From Roseomonas marmotae (GTDB lineage: Bacteria; Pseudomonadota; Alphaproteobacteria; Acetobacterales; Acetobacteraceae), in the NCBI RefSeq assembly GCF_017654485.1, contig NZ_CP061091.1, positions 3,044,501 through 3,108,500 of the forward strand: DNA of 64,000 bases. Reading direction: 5' to 3'. The notes beneath the pieces are model-generated. The model worked only from the letters and a program-made list of their open reading frames with translations, was not told where the DNA came from and ran no database searches. Positions 42,292 through 52,044 of this stretch are shown here, in pieces. The first letter of the stretch is position 1. Each line of letters starts with the position of its first letter. Position numbers and translations under genes: made by a program.

Positions 42292-42699
42292 ATGGCGATC
42301 GAGGATGCCGCGGCCGATCTGGCCGCCGAATTCGGCGGCCCTGGCCCCGAGGATATCGCCAATGGCGTGGCCGCGCTGGCCGCCGCCCTGCTGGCGCAGG
42401 CCCAGACGCTCGCCACCACCGCCGCCGCGCTGCGCGAGAGCGACACGGATCATGAGGGCGCCATAGAGGCCGCCGCCGCCCGTGCCTCCCTCGCGCTGGC
42501 CATGGCCCAGACCCTGTCCGAGGCCGCGCCGCCGGCTCGTCCCGGGCTGATCCGCGCTGCCGCCGATGCGCTGGACGTCTCGGTCAACGGCGCCATCACG
42601 CAGATCCGCGCCGCCGCGCTGGCGCTGCCCACCGACGATGCCTCTGCCCGCATCGCCGCCGCGCAAATCGCGCAGGAGATCGCGCACGGCCTCAGCTGA
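42292..42699 (+). CDS. Hypothetical Ala-rich helical protein
   Basis: A 135-residue protein, over one third Ala, predicted to be all helix with no membrane segment or signal peptide. I do not recognise a family. It sits between pth and ychF with a 3-base gap from pth, and GAGAG precedes the ATG, so it is probably expressed with them. Codon pattern and composition match neighbours. Its conservation would need an alignment to judge. Confidence 0.5.
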   Translation: MAIEDAAADLAAEFGGPGPEDIANGVAALAAALLAQAQTLATTAAALRESDTDHEGAIEAAAARASLALAMAQTLSEAAPPARPGLIRAAADALDVSVNGAITQIRAAALALPTDDASARIAAAQIAQEIAHGLS

Positions 42700-42751
42700 G
42701 GCCGTCGCCCCCCCTTCCCTTTCAGACTTCTCGCCTGAGGTATCCGGTATC

Positions 42752-43846
42752 ATGGGTTTCAACTGCGGCATCGTCGGCCTGCCGAATGTGGGCAAGTCCA
42801 CCCTGTTCAACGCGCTGACGCAGACCGCGGCCGCCCAGGCGGCGAACTACCCCTTCTGCACCATCGAGCCGAATGTCGGCCGCGTCGCGGTGCCGGATGC
42901 GCGGCTCCAGACGATCGCCCGGATCGGCAAGAGCCAGAAGATCGTGCCCACCAGCCTGGAATTCGTCGATATCGCCGGGCTGGTGCGGGGCGCGAGCAAG
43001 GGCGAGGGCCTGGGCAACCAGTTCCTGGCCAACATCCGCGAGACGGACGCCATCGTGCACGTCCTGCGCTGCTTCGAGGACAGCGACGTCACGCATGTCG
43101 AGGGCAGCGTGGACCCGCTGCGCGATGCCGACATCATCGAGACCGAGCTGATGCTGGCCGATATGGACAGCATCGAGAAGCGTCTGTTCGGATTGCAGAA
43201 GCGCGCCCGTGGTGGCGACCGTGAATCCGCCTCCCAGGTGGCGCTGATGGAGCCCATCCTGGCCGCGCTGCAGGATGGCAAGCCCGCCCGCACCGCGATC
43301 CCGGCGGGGCAGGAGGAGGCGGTGCGCCGCCTGCAACTGCTGACCAGCAAGCCCGTGCTCTATGTCTGCAACGTCGAGGAAGGCAGCGCCGCCGAGGGCA
43401 ATGCCTTCTCCGCCAAGGTCTTTGAGCGCGCGAAGGCGGAGGGCGCCAGGGCCGTCGTGGTCTCCGCCGCCATCGAGGCCGAGATCAGCCAGATGGATGA
43501 GGCCGACCGGGGTGAGTTCCTGGAAGGCCTGGGCCTGAAGGATTCCGGCCTGGATCGCGTCATCGCCGCTGGCTACAGCCTGCTGGGCCTGATCACCTAT
43601 TTCACCGTGGGGCCGAAGGAAGCCCGTGCCTGGACCATCGTGAAGGGCACGAAGGCGCCCCAGGCCGCCGGCGTGATCCATGGTGATTTCGAACGCGGCT
43701 TCATCGCGGCCGAGACCACGGCTTACGACGACTATGTTGCCCTGGGCGGGGAACAGGCGGCGAAGGAAGCGGGCAAGACCCGCATCGAAGGCAAGGAGTA
43801 TGTCGTCAAGGACGGCGATATCATGCTGTTCCGTTTCAACGTCTGA
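42752..43846 (+). CDS. ychF: Redox-regulated ATPase YchF (Obg-like)
   Basis: A translation-associated P-loop ATPase of the Obg family, 364 residues. G1 is GLPNVGKS at residues 8-15, G3 is DIAGLVRGAS, and G4 is the NVEE-type motif VCNVEEG that prefers ATP over GTP. A helical coiled-coil domain near 130-200 and a C-terminal TGS domain (TYFTVGPKEARAWTI) follow. The ATG at 42752 fits the MGFNCGIVGLP start of the family. Confidence 0.96.
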   Translation: MGFNCGIVGLPNVGKSTLFNALTQTAAAQAANYPFCTIEPNVGRVAVPDARLQTIARIGKSQKIVPTSLEFVDIAGLVRGASKGEGLGNQFLANIRETDAIVHVLRCFEDSDVTHVEGSVDPLRDADIIETELMLADMDSIEKRLFGLQKRARGGDRESASQVALMEPILAALQDGKPARTAIPAGQEEAVRRLQLLTSKPVLYVCNVEEGSAAEGNAFSAKVFERAKAEGARAVVVSAAIEAEISQMDEADRGEFLEGLGLKDSGLDRVIAAGYSLLGLITYFTVGPKEARAWTIVKGTKAPQAAGVIHGDFERGFIAAETTAYDDYVALGGEQAAKEAGKTRIEGKEYVVKDGDIMLFRFNV

Positions 43847-43948
43847 GACGGACTTCACCGCAAGGCCGATATCACTTCACAAATTCGAGAGTTTGCAGTA
43901 GGAATAGTCCGTCCCTGAAGGTAATATTTCCGGGTTCGTAACTCTTTT

Positions 43949-45805
43949 GTGCACCGCGGGACGGCGTCCTTGCAACTCCATATCCCTACACTGCTCATCG
44001 CCATCACCCTGATGACCAGTGTCCTGGGGTTGATGTGGCTCGTCCTCGCCTGGAAGGGCTCGCGCGTTCATGGCGTCGGCTATTGGGGCACGGCCACCCT
44101 GCTCTTCTCGGGCGGCAGCGTGCTTGGCGCGTTGCGGGGCGCGATCCCCGACTTTCTCTCGATCGACATCGCCAATGCCCTGATCCTGCTCGCCTGCGGC
44201 TTCTGCTTCTGCGCGGCCAGGCGTTTCGATGACCGCTCGCCGCTCCTCGGCGTCGGCGTGCTGGGCGCGGTGGCCTGGATCTCGGTACGGAGCATTCCCG
44301 GGCTGACGGACCTGCTGGAAGTGCGCATCATCTTCGCCAACAGCATGGCCGGCGCATACATCATCGCGGCCGGCTGCACATTCGCGCTGCGCTGGCGGGA
44401 CATGCAGACCTTCCGCAGCATCGTCAGCGTCTGCTTCATCCTGCATGGCCTGATCGTCCTCTCCCGCGTCGTCTTCGTGCTGCTGCAGCCGGAATGGAGC
44501 GTGACGACCGCTCTGCCCGACGGCTGGTATGCCATCCCCCTGCTGGAGGCGATGGTGCACACGGTGGTCACCAGCTTCTCCCTGCTCGCCATGATCCGGG
44601 AGCGCGAGTTGCGCCACGCGGTCGCCGAGATCGCCGCCTCACGCGACGCGGCCGACCGCGCCAATGCCGCCAAATCGCTTTTCCTGGCGCGGATGAGCCA
44701 TGAACTGCGCACGCCGCTGAACGGGGTGCTGGGATTGGCGCAGGTGCTCTCCGCCGACCGCAGCCTTCCGGCCGAGGCACGCAGCCACGGCACCATGATA
44801 GAGCGCGCCGGCCGCCATCTGCTGGGCCTGGTGAATGACGTGCTGGACCTCTCCCAAGTTGAGTCTGGGCACGTCAGTTTCGATATCCAGCCGGTGCCGC
44901 TGGGCCGGCTGATGGACAGTGCCGTGGTGCTGGTGCGCCCCGCCGCCGGCGCCAAGCAGATCCACCTCCAGGCCATTATGGCCCCGGGCTGCCCACAGGT
45001 CGTCATGGGTGACCAGTTGCGGCTGCGGCAGGTGCTGCTGAACCTGCTGGGCAACGCCGTCAAATACACGCCCGAAAAGGGCGCGGTGCGGTTGGAGCTT
45101 CGGCCGCTGGAGGGCCAGGGCATCCGTATCGAGGTGACGGATACGGGCCCTGGAATCCCACCGGAGCAGCGGGATTTGCTGTTCCGCGACTTCAGCCAGT
45201 TGCCCTCCGGAACCGTGCCGGCGCAGGAGGGCCATGGGCTTGGCCTGGCCATTTCCGCGAGGCTGGTCGAGGCCATGGAAGGCCGGATCGGCATGGCGCC
45301 GGGGCCCGGCGGCCGGGGCAGTTGCTTCTGGGCCGACCTGCCGCTGCCGGCCGCCATCACCCTTGCATCATCCGGCCCGGCCAGGCGCACCAACCGCATC
45401 CTGGTGGTGGATGATGTGGCGCTGAACCGGCTGGTGGTGCAGGCGCTGCTGGAATCCGCCGAATACGAGGTGGTGATGGCCGAGAGCGGGCGGGAGGCGA
45501 TCGCCGCCCTGGCCGAGAGCCAGTTCGACCTCGTGCTGATGGATGTGCAGATGCCAGAGATGAGCGGGCTGGAAGCCACCCGCCATATCCGCGCCGCCGA
45601 GGCCGCGCAGCCCGGCGCCCATCGCACGCCCATCGTCGCCCTGACCGGTGAGGAAATGGCCGATGAAATTCAGGCCTGCTTCGCGGCCGGCATGGATGGC
45701 CACCTGACCAAACCGGCCGACCGGGCCGGACTGCTGGCCCTGGTCCACCGCGTGACGCAGCAGGCCAATGACACTGGAAAGCCGCCCCTCAGCGGGGCGG
45801 CCTGA
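43949..45805 (+). CDS. Hybrid sensor histidine kinase
   Basis: A 618-residue membrane sensor. About six to seven hydrophobic segments fill residues 10-215, without a large periplasmic domain. Next comes HisKA with phospho-His251 (MSHELRTPLNG), the HATPase with N box LGNAVKYT, G1 DTGPGI and G2 GHGLGLAI, and a receiver domain with Asp532 (LMDVQMPEMSG). A short tail follows. The gene starts with GTG at 43949; a TTG at 43970 is an alternative. No cognate regulator is adjacent, so the target is unknown. The 100 bases upstream are AT-rich. Confidence 0.9.
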   Translation: MHRGTASLQLHIPTLLIAITLMTSVLGLMWLVLAWKGSRVHGVGYWGTATLLFSGGSVLGALRGAIPDFLSIDIANALILLACGFCFCAARRFDDRSPLLGVGVLGAVAWISVRSIPGLTDLLEVRIIFANSMAGAYIIAAGCTFALRWRDMQTFRSIVSVCFILHGLIVLSRVVFVLLQPEWSVTTALPDGWYAIPLLEAMVHTVVTSFSLLAMIRERELRHAVAEIAASRDAADRANAAKSLFLARMSHELRTPLNGVLGLAQVLSADRSLPAEARSHGTMIERAGRHLLGLVNDVLDLSQVESGHVSFDIQPVPLGRLMDSAVVLVRPAAGAKQIHLQAIMAPGCPQVVMGDQLRLRQVLLNLLGNAVKYTPEKGAVRLELRPLEGQGIRIEVTDTGPGIPPEQRDLLFRDFSQLPSGTVPAQEGHGLGLAISARLVEAMEGRIGMAPGPGGRGSCFWADLPLPAAITLASSGPARRTNRILVVDDVALNRLVVQALLESAEYEVVMAESGREAIAALAESQFDLVLMDVQMPEMSGLEATRHIRAAEAAQPGAHRTPIVALTGEEMADEIQACFAAGMDGHLTKPADRAGLLALVHRVTQQANDTGKPPLSGAA

Positions 45806-45812
45806 GCTTCCC

Positions 45813-46013
45813 CTAGGTTTTATCCTTCCCCGGCGCGCCGGAAGGCAGCTCGGCACCGTCCAGCAGGGCGCGCAAGCGCGCTTCCTCCTGTGCCTCACGC
45901 TGCTTGGTCGCCTTGTCGCGGCCGAATTTCATCCGGTTGGCTTCGGCCTGCTGCCCGGCCTGCTGCCGGGCCACGCGTTTGCGATGGCGGTTGAGGTTGA
46001 CGATCTCGGCCAT
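45813..46013 (-). CDS. DUF4169 family small protein
   Basis: A 66-residue cytoplasmic protein matching the DUF4169 pattern: MAEIVNLNRHRKR opening, a basic helix, then NRMKFGRDKATKQREAQ. Family function unknown. It converges on the hybrid kinase gene with an 8-base gap and is divergent from the dienelactone hydrolase gene. The small, highly charged helix suggests a partner-binding role, without proof. Confidence 0.72.
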   Translation of the reverse strand: MAEIVNLNRHRKRVARQQAGQQAEANRMKFGRDKATKQREAQEEARLRALLDGAELPSGAPGKDKT

Positions 46014-46094
46014 GCGGCCAGGATAGCGTCGCTGATGCCCGCGCCGCCAGGACCTCTTGCCCCGCGGCATGGAGCAGAACAGGAGCAGCTGCGC

Positions 46095-46757
46095 ATGCAG
46101 ATCGAACTGACCGCCAGCGATGGCCACCGTTTCTCGGCTTGGCAGGCCGGACCGGCCGGTGCCTCCAAGGCGCTGGTGGTGGTGCAGGAGATCTTCGGCG
46201 TCAACCGCCACATGCGCCATGTCTGCGAAGGCTTCGCCAACCAGGGTTTCGCCGTGATCTGCCCCGCGCTTTTCGACCGCGCCGAGCCCGGTATCGAGCT
46301 GGGCTACGCGCAGGAGGACATGCAGCGCGGCATGGCGCTGCGGTCCAGGGTGACCGAGAAGCAGGCGATGCTGGATATCGAGGCCGCCGCCGCCGCCCTG
46401 CCCGCCGGCGCAGCGAAGGGCATCATCGGTTATTGCTGGGGCGGCACCATCGCCTGGTGGGGCGCCACGCGCAGCCGCAGCTTCCAGGCAGCCATCGGCT
46501 ATTACGGCGGCGGCATCGCCGCGACGAAGGCTGAGACCCCCCATTGCCCGGTGCAGCTGCATTTCGGCGGCAAGGACAAGGGCATTCCGCTGAGCGATGT
46601 GGAGGCCATCCGCGCCGCGCAGCCTGGGATCGAGATCCATGTCTATCCCGGCGCCCAGCACGGCTTCTCCTGCGAGGAGCGCCCCTCCTACAGCCCCACG
46701 GACGCCATGCTGGCGGAACAGCGCAGCCTGGACTTCCTGGCCAGGCATCTCGGCTGA
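46095..46757 (+). CDS. Dienelactone hydrolase family protein
   Basis: A 220-residue alpha/beta hydrolase. The nucleophile is Cys in GYCWGG near residue 117, the Asp lies in FGGKDKG, and the His in AQHGFSC. This Cys form marks carboxymethylenebutenolidases. ATG 46095 has AGGAG 9 bases upstream and begins at a conserved strand. There are no aromatic ring-cleavage genes nearby, so a role in detoxification or an unknown lactone is as likely as beta-ketoadipate metabolism. A 53-codon gene follows 6 bases later. Confidence 0.88.
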   Translation: MQIELTASDGHRFSAWQAGPAGASKALVVVQEIFGVNRHMRHVCEGFANQGFAVICPALFDRAEPGIELGYAQEDMQRGMALRSRVTEKQAMLDIEAAAAALPAGAAKGIIGYCWGGTIAWWGATRSRSFQAAIGYYGGGIAATKAETPHCPVQLHFGGKDKGIPLSDVEAIRAAQPGIEIHVYPGAQHGFSCEERPSYSPTDAMLAEQRSLDFLARHLG

Positions 46758-46763
46758 AGGCCC

Positions 46764-46925
46764 ATGTTCCTGTTCCTCATCACGGCGCTGGTGCTCCTCG
46801 GGCTTCTGGTGGCCATCCCCGTCTGGATGGGGACGGAATTCGACCAGATGCCCTTCGCCACCATCGGCGTGCTGGTGATCGGCGTGCTGCTCTCCGCCAT
46901 CTGGGGCCGCACGCCGAAGGAGTGA
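46764..46925 (+). CDS. Small two-helix membrane protein
   Basis: A 53-residue protein with two hydrophobic helices (residues 2-17 and 30-46) joined by a short acidic loop (GTEFDQMP). No family recognised. It begins 6 bases after the dienelactone hydrolase stop, probably in the same unit, and converges on guaD with a 10-base gap. Confidence 0.5.
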   Translation: MFLFLITALVLLGLLVAIPVWMGTEFDQMPFATIGVLVIGVLLSAIWGRTPKE

Positions 46926-46935
46926 GCCCGCGCGC

Positions 46936-48249
46936 TCAGCCCGCGCCCGGCTTATCCCGGTCGTGCCGCAACTCGCCGGCAACCCAGGTGGCGCGTACCA
47001 CGCGGTCGTCGCCCAGCGTCATCAGCACGAAGAGCCGCTCGGCCCAGTCCCGGGCAAAACGCATGCGGTATTCCAGCAGCGGCGTCGCCTTCAGATCGAG
47101 CACCACCAGATCGGCCTCGTGCCCCGGGGCGATGTGGCCGATGGTATCCGTGAGGTCCAACGCCTCCGCCCCGCCTGCCGTGGCCAGCCAGAAGCCATGG
47201 GCCGCCGTCAGCCCCCTGCCCCGCCCCATCGCCACCTTATAGGCATCCCCCAGCGTGCGAAGCTGCGAGAAGCTGGTGCCGGCGCCGAGATCGGTGCCCA
47301 GCCCCAGGCAGACCGGCCTGTCCCGCCGCCTGGCCTGGAAAGCCGGGAACAAGCCGCTGCCGAGGAAGAGGTTGGAGCTGGGACAATGCGCCAGGGAGGA
47401 GCCGGTGCGGTGGCAGCAGGCGAATTCTTCCTCCGACAGGTGCACGGCATGGCCGAAGACCGCCCGCCGCCCAGTCAGCCCGGCCTGGTGATAGACATCC
47501 AGATAGCCGTCCCGCTCTGGGAAAAGCTCCCGCACCCAGGCGATCTCGGCCTCGTTCTCGCTGAGATGGGTCTGCAGGTAGGTGCCCGGATACTCCCGCC
47601 AGAGCTGTCCGGCGGCTTCCAGCTGCGCTGGCGTCGAGGTGGGCGCGAAGCGCGGCGTGATGGCGTAGAGCTGCCGCCCGACGCCGTGCCAGCGCTCGAT
47701 CAGCGCGCGGGATTCCTCATAGCCGCGCTCCGCCGTATCCAGCAGCGCCGGCGGCGCGTTGCGGTCCATCAGGACCTTGCCGGCGATCATGCGCGTGTTG
47801 AGGCGGTGGGATTCGGTGAAGAAGGCCTCCACGCTCTGCGGATGCACGGTGCAGTAGACAGCGGCCGTGGTGGTGCCGTTCCGCAGCAGTTCCGCCAGGA
47901 AAACCCGCGCCGCCTCGGCGGCATGGGCCGGGTCCGCATAGGCCTGCTCGGCCGGGAAGGTATGGAGGTCGAGCCAGTCCAGCAGCTGCGCGCCATAGGC
48001 GCCGATCATCTGCGTCTGCGGGTAGTGGACGTGGCAGTCGATGAAGCCGGGGCAGAGGATGGCGTCGGGATAATGCACCACCTCCAGCCCCCGGGCCCGC
48101 GCGGCGCTCCAGGGCCGCACCTCGGCGATGCGCCCGTCATCCAGCACCACCAGGGCATCCTCGGTGATCCGGAGGGTGGAGGCGGGGTCGTCGGAGAGGA
48201 AAGGATCGCCCGTGAAACCGAGCACCGCCCCCCGCAGACCCCGCCGCAT
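46936..48249 (-). CDS. guaD: Guanine deaminase
   Basis: Hydrolyses guanine to xanthine in purine salvage or catabolism. It is 437 residues, in the amidohydrolase fold. Metal ligands: PGFIDCHVHYPQ near residue 75 with the paired His, a later His in THLSENEAE, the next His block FGHAVHLS, and Asp in GLGTDLGAG. The CHVHYPQ pattern is typical of GuaD. The start at 48249 gives a typical N-terminus. A longer frame runs upstream into mtnP. The gap to mtnP is 5 bases, so the two form a purine salvage operon. Confidence 0.9.
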   Translation of the reverse strand: MRRGLRGAVLGFTGDPFLSDDPASTLRITEDALVVLDDGRIAEVRPWSAARARGLEVVHYPDAILCPGFIDCHVHYPQTQMIGAYGAQLLDWLDLHTFPAEQAYADPAHAAEAARVFLAELLRNGTTTAAVYCTVHPQSVEAFFTESHRLNTRMIAGKVLMDRNAPPALLDTAERGYEESRALIERWHGVGRQLYAITPRFAPTSTPAQLEAAGQLWREYPGTYLQTHLSENEAEIAWVRELFPERDGYLDVYHQAGLTGRRAVFGHAVHLSEEEFACCHRTGSSLAHCPSSNLFLGSGLFPAFQARRRDRPVCLGLGTDLGAGTSFSQLRTLGDAYKVAMGRGRGLTAAHGFWLATAGGAEALDLTDTIGHIAPGHEADLVVLDLKATPLLEYRMRFARDWAERLFVLMTLGDDRVVRATWVAGELRHDRDKPGAG

Positions 48250-48254
48250 CCGGC

Positions 48255-49145
48255 TCAGGCCGCCCGGTTCAGCACCCGGCCGGCCACCGCGTCGAGCTTG
48301 GCCAGCAGGGCGGGGTCGCGCTTCTCGGGTGCCGTGACCAGCGCGTATTCCAGCGCGCGGTCGCAGCCGGCGGGGCAAGGCCCGCGGCGCTGGCCCAGCA
48401 TCGGCACCACCGTCTTCACGAGCGCCTTGGCGCGGTCGGCATTGGCCAGCATCACCTTCACCACCGCATCGACGGTGACGGCATCGTGGTCCGGATGCCA
48501 GCAGTCGAAATCCGTCACCATCGCCACGGTGGCGTAACAGATCTCGGCCTCACGGGCGAGCTTGGCCTCCGGCATGTTGGTCATGCCGATCACGTCGCAG
48601 CCCCAGGCGCGATACAACTCGCTCTCCGCCTTGGTGGAGAATTGCGGACCTTCCATCGTCAGGTAGGTGCCGCCGCGCTTGTAGCGGAGGCCGATGTCGC
48701 GCGCCGCCTGCTCCACCGTATCGCCGATGCGGGGGCAGACCGGGTGCGCCACGGAGACATGCGCCACGCAGCCGGATTCGAAAAAGGTCTTCTGGCGCGC
48801 GAAGGTGCGGTCGATGAACTGGTCGACGATGACGAAGGTGCCCGGCGGCAGGTCGCCGTTCAGCGAGCCGACGGCGGAGAGGGAGAGGATATCCGTCACC
48901 CCCGAACGCTTCAGCGCGTCGATATTGGCGCGGTAGTTGAGGTCGGAGGGCGTCAGCGGATGGCCGCGGCCGTGCCGGGGCAGGAAGACGCAGCGCACGC
49001 CGTGCAGCCGCCCGAAGAGCAGCGCGTCGGAGGGCTTACCCCAGGGGGTCTGGACCTCCCGCCACTCACGGTCCTCCAGCCCGTCGATATCATAGAGGCC
49101 GGAGCCGCCGAGCAGGCCGATGACAGGCTCGATGGTGTCGCTCAT
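48255..49145 (-). CDS. mtnP: S-methyl-5'-thioadenosine phosphorylase
   Basis: Phosphorolyses methylthioadenosine from polyamine and related synthesis, releasing adenine. It is 296 residues, in the purine nucleoside phosphorylase-like fold. Phosphate site GGSGLYDI near residue 14, LPRHGRGH near 57, YRANIDAL, and the base-site block TKAESELYRAWGCDVIGMTNMPEA near 178 identify the MTAP branch. It lies 97 bases after petC (with a terminator between) and 5 bases before guaD. Confidence 0.93.
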   Translation of the reverse strand: MSDTIEPVIGLLGGSGLYDIDGLEDREWREVQTPWGKPSDALLFGRLHGVRCVFLPRHGRGHPLTPSDLNYRANIDALKRSGVTDILSLSAVGSLNGDLPPGTFVIVDQFIDRTFARQKTFFESGCVAHVSVAHPVCPRIGDTVEQAARDIGLRYKRGGTYLTMEGPQFSTKAESELYRAWGCDVIGMTNMPEAKLAREAEICYATVAMVTDFDCWHPDHDAVTVDAVVKVMLANADRAKALVKTVVPMLGQRRGPCPAGCDRALEYALVTAPEKRDPALLAKLDAVAGRVLNRAA

Positions 49146-49180
49146 GCAGGTTTCTCCCCAATCATCAGGGTGGCGGAAAT

Positions 49181-49209
49181 GAAAAGGGCCGCCCCGGAAG
49201 GGCGGCCCT
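49181..49209 (-). terminator. Rho-independent terminator after the petABC operon
   Basis: On the minus strand AGGGCCGCCC pairs perfectly with GGGCGGCCCT around a 5-base loop and runs into TTTTC. It is 34 bases after the petC stop and separates the cytochrome genes from mtnP-guaD. Confidence 0.9.
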
Positions 49210-49242
49210 GGCCGTGTCGTAGTGCGGGCGGCCGCCCCGGCG

Positions 49243-50016
49243 TCAGTGAACGTCTGCCCAGATCTTGCGCTTCACCGCATAGGTCAGGCAGCCCAGGATC
49301 GTCAGGAACAGGATGACGCGCACGCCCATGGTGCGGCGGGTCTCCAGTTCCGGCTCCGCCGCCCAGGTGAGGAAGGCGGAAACGTCATGGGCCATACGCT
49401 CGACACTGGCCTCGGTGCCGTCCGCGAAGGTCAACTGCCCCTCGTTGAGCGGCGGTGCCATGGCGATCTGATGGCCGGGGAAATACTGGTTGTAGTGCAT
49501 CCCCTCCATCACCGTCGTGCCGGCGGGCGGCTCGGTATAGCCGGTCAGCAGGGCGTGGATATAGTCCGCGCCGCCGACCCGCGCCTTGGTGATGACCGAG
49601 AGGTCCGGCGGCATGGCGCCGTTATTGGCCGCACGCGCCGCGGCCCCGTTCGGGAACGGGCTGCGGAAGCGGTCGGAGGCACGGCCCGGGCGCTCGAACA
49701 TCTCGCCGTCATCATTCGGGCCGTCCGGGACCTGGACGGAGGCGGCGACAGCCGCCACCTCTTCCGGGCTCAGCCCGATGTCCTGCAGGTTGCGGTAGGA
49801 CAGCAGGTGCATCGAATGGCAGGCGGCACAGACTTCCTTATAGACCTGGAAGCCGCGCTGCAGCTCGGCCCGGTCATAGGTGCCGAAGGGGCCGTCGAAG
49901 GAGAACTTCACGTCCGGCACTTCGACCACGCCCTCGGCCGCCTGGGCAGCGCCCGCAGCGAGGCCGAGGGTGACGGCGGCCGCCAGGGCCGCCGACTTCA
50001 CGAAACGCAGCGCCAT
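49243..50016 (-). CDS. petC: Cytochrome c1 (ubiquinol-cytochrome c reductase)
   Basis: Haem c subunit of complex III, exported and anchored in the inner membrane. It is 257 residues. A cleaved signal peptide ends at AAQA near residue 26. The haem motif is CAACH near 62-66, the axial Met is probably in the later EGMHYN or MAPPL region, and one membrane helix near the C-terminus (GVRVILFLTILGCLTYAV) anchors it. Its ATG begins 1 base after the petB stop codon. Confidence 0.94.
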   Translation of the reverse strand: MALRFVKSAALAAAVTLGLAAGAAQAAEGVVEVPDVKFSFDGPFGTYDRAELQRGFQVYKEVCAACHSMHLLSYRNLQDIGLSPEEVAAVAASVQVPDGPNDDGEMFERPGRASDRFRSPFPNGAAARAANNGAMPPDLSVITKARVGGADYIHALLTGYTEPPAGTTVMEGMHYNQYFPGHQIAMAPPLNEGQLTFADGTEASVERMAHDVSAFLTWAAEPELETRRTMGVRVILFLTILGCLTYAVKRKIWADVH

Positions 50017-50017
50017 G

Positions 50018-51289
50018 TCACGCCTTCTCCATCGGCTGGGCAGTGGCGGCGCTGGGCAGCGGTCCGCCCCCACGCAGCACAGGACGGCTGATGCTGTCGG
50101 GCAGCGGCAGCGGCCGCTCTAGCTTACTCAGCAGGGGCAGCAGCACCAGGAAATACGCGAAGTAATAGGCGGTCGCGATGCGGGAGATCAGCACGTAGAT
50201 CCCTTCGGCCGGCTTGCCGCCCGCCCACATCAGCACGAAGAAGTTCACCGTCCAGAGCAGGAACAGCCACTTGGCGATCGGGCGGAAGCGCATAGAGCGC
50301 ACCTTGGAGCCGTCCAGCCAGGGCAGCACGAACAGCACCAGGATGGAGCCGAACATCGCCAGGACGCCGGCCAGCTTGTTCGGCACCGCGCGCAGGATGG
50401 CGTAGAACGGCAGGAAATACCATTCCGGCACGATATGCGCGGGCGTCGAGAGCGGGTTGGCCGGGATGTAGTTGTCCGGATGGCCCAGATAGTTGGGCAT
50501 GTAGAAGACCAGCACCGCGAAGACGATGAAGTAGACGACGATGCCGACGCTGTCCTTCATCGTGTAGTACGGGTGGAAGGGAAGCGTATCCTGCGGGCCC
50601 TTCGGCTCGATGCCCAGCGGGTTGTTGGAACCCGTGATGTGCAGCGCCGCGATGTGCAGGAAGACCACGCCCGCGATCACGAAGGGCAGCAGGTAGTGCA
50701 GGCTGAAGAAGCGGTTCAGCGTCGGGTTGTCGACGGAGAAGCCGCCCCAGAGCAGCGTCACGATGCTGTCGCCGACCAGAGGGATGGCCGAGAAGAGGTT
50801 GGTGATGACGGTGGCGCCCCAGAAGGACATCTGGCCCCAGGGCAGCACGTAGCCCATGAAGGCCGTGGCCATCATCAGCAGGAAGATGATGACGCCCAGG
50901 ATCCACAGCAGCTCACGCGGCGCCTTGTAGGAGCCGTAGTACATGCCGCGCCACACATGGACCAGCACGACGATGAAGAACATCGAGGCGCCGTTCATGT
51001 GCACGTAACGGATCAGCCAGCCGTAGTTCACGTCGCGCATGATGCGCTCGACGCTGTCGAAGGCCAGGCTGGTATGGGCGGTGTAGTTCATCGCCAGGAA
51101 GATGCCGGTGGCGATCATGATCAGCAGGTTGATCATGGCCAGGGCGCCGAAATTCCAGAAGTAATTGAAATTCCGGGGAGTCGGGAAGGTCCCGTACTCC
51201 TTCTGCATCATGGTGAACACCGGCATGCGCTGGTCGATCCAGCGCACAACCGGGTTGGTGAAGGAACTGTCGTGAAGGCCGGATGCCAT
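50018..51289 (-). CDS. petB: Cytochrome b (ubiquinol-cytochrome c reductase)
   Basis: Quinone-oxidising core of complex III, 423 residues with eight membrane helices. Haem ligands are pairs of His in [20 protein letters not shown] and in [20 protein letters not shown]. The PEWY motif ([14 protein letters not shown]) of the Qo site is intact. The ATG at 51289 begins [10 protein letters not shown]; a longer start inside petA is unlikely. It is the middle gene of petA-petB-petC. Confidence 0.96.
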   Translation of the reverse strand: MASGLHDSSFTNPVVRWIDQRMPVFTMMQKEYGTFPTPRNFNYFWNFGALAMINLLIMIATGIFLAMNYTAHTSLAFDSVERIMRDVNYGWLIRYVHMNGASMFFIVVLVHVWRGMYYGSYKAPRELLWILGVIIFLLMMATAFMGYVLPWGQMSFWGATVITNLFSAIPLVGDSIVTLLWGGFSVDNPTLNRFFSLHYLLPFVIAGVVFLHIAALHITGSNNPLGIEPKGPQDTLPFHPYYTMKDSVGIVVYFIVFAVLVFYMPNYLGHPDNYIPANPLSTPAHIVPEWYFLPFYAILRAVPNKLAGVLAMFGSILVLFVLPWLDGSKVRSMRFRPIAKWLFLLWTVNFFVLMWAGGKPAEGIYVLISRIATAYYFAYFLVLLPLLSKLERPLPLPDSISRPVLRGGGPLPSAATAQPMEKA

Positions 51290-51302
51290 CGGGGTGCGGT
51301 CC

Positions 51303-51878
51303 TCAGCCGATACGGATCTGGGTGTCGGACCGGAAGGCATATTCCGGGACGGCCAGGTTCAGGGGCGCGGGGCCGCGGCGGATGCGCCCGGCGGTGTCGT
51401 AGTGGCTGCCATGGCAGGGGCAGAACCACCCGCCGAAGTCGCCACGCGGGTCGGTGGACTTCTGCCCCAGCGGCACGCAGCCCAGATGGGTGCAGACGCC
51501 CAGCACGACCAGCCAGGGCTCACGCTGCACGCGGGACTGGTCGGTCGCGGGGTCAGGCAGCTGGTTCAGCGGAACCGCCTGGGCTTCCTGGATTTCCTGC
51601 GCGGTGCGGTGGCGCACGAAGACCGGCTTGCCGCGCCACATCACGGTCACGGCCTGCCCTTCGGCGATGTGGCTGATGTCCACATCGGTGCTGGCCAGCG
51701 CCAGTACGTCCTTGGCGGGGTTCATCGAATGGATGAACGGCCAGACGATGGCACCCACACCGATCGCCGCGAAGGAGCCCGCAACCAGTTTCAGGAAGTC
51801 CCGTTTCGTCCCCTCGGCGGGGGCGTGTTGGCCACCCTTGGCGGGGGGGCTGCTGCTCGGCGCAAGCGTATCGGCCAT
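51303..51878 (-). CDS. petA: Rieske iron-sulfur protein (ubiquinol-cytochrome c reductase)
   Basis: A 2Fe-2S subunit of complex III, 191 residues. The cluster ligands are in CTHLGC and CPCHGSHYD, with the disulfide Cys in both. The N-terminal membrane anchor near residues 32-48 is preceded by KRDFL, a Tat-type signal with Lys in place of the first Arg of the twin-arginine pair. It is the first gene of the bc1 operon and is divergent from hemF across a 260-base gap. Confidence 0.95.
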   Translation of the reverse strand: MADTLAPSSSPPAKGGQHAPAEGTKRDFLKLVAGSFAAIGVGAIVWPFIHSMNPAKDVLALASTDVDISHIAEGQAVTVMWRGKPVFVRHRTAQEIQEAQAVPLNQLPDPATDQSRVQREPWLVVLGVCTHLGCVPLGQKSTDPRGDFGGWFCPCHGSHYDTAGRIRRGPAPLNLAVPEYAFRSDTQIRIG

Positions 51879-51962
51879 GCCTCATCGTCCCTGTTGGCGG
51901 CCGCCCCGGTCCTGCAGGCAGGCCGGCCGCTGATCCTTTCCGCCGTAGATGCGGAGACGCAC

Positions 51963-51983
51963 GGCAGCGTGACGCACGCTGCC
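51963..51983. promoter_or_regulatory. Inverted repeat upstream of petA
   Basis: Perfect 9-base arms GGCAGCGTG and CACGCTGCC around a 3-base centre lie 85-105 bases upstream of petA in the petA/hemF intergenic gap. It may be a protein-binding palindrome or an RNA hairpin in a petA leader. Confidence 0.45.
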
Positions 51984-52044
51984 GGATTTGCGCAGCGCCA
52001 TATAAAGCCAGCCCCCATGGGGTGGCAATCGCCGCCGGCACTGC

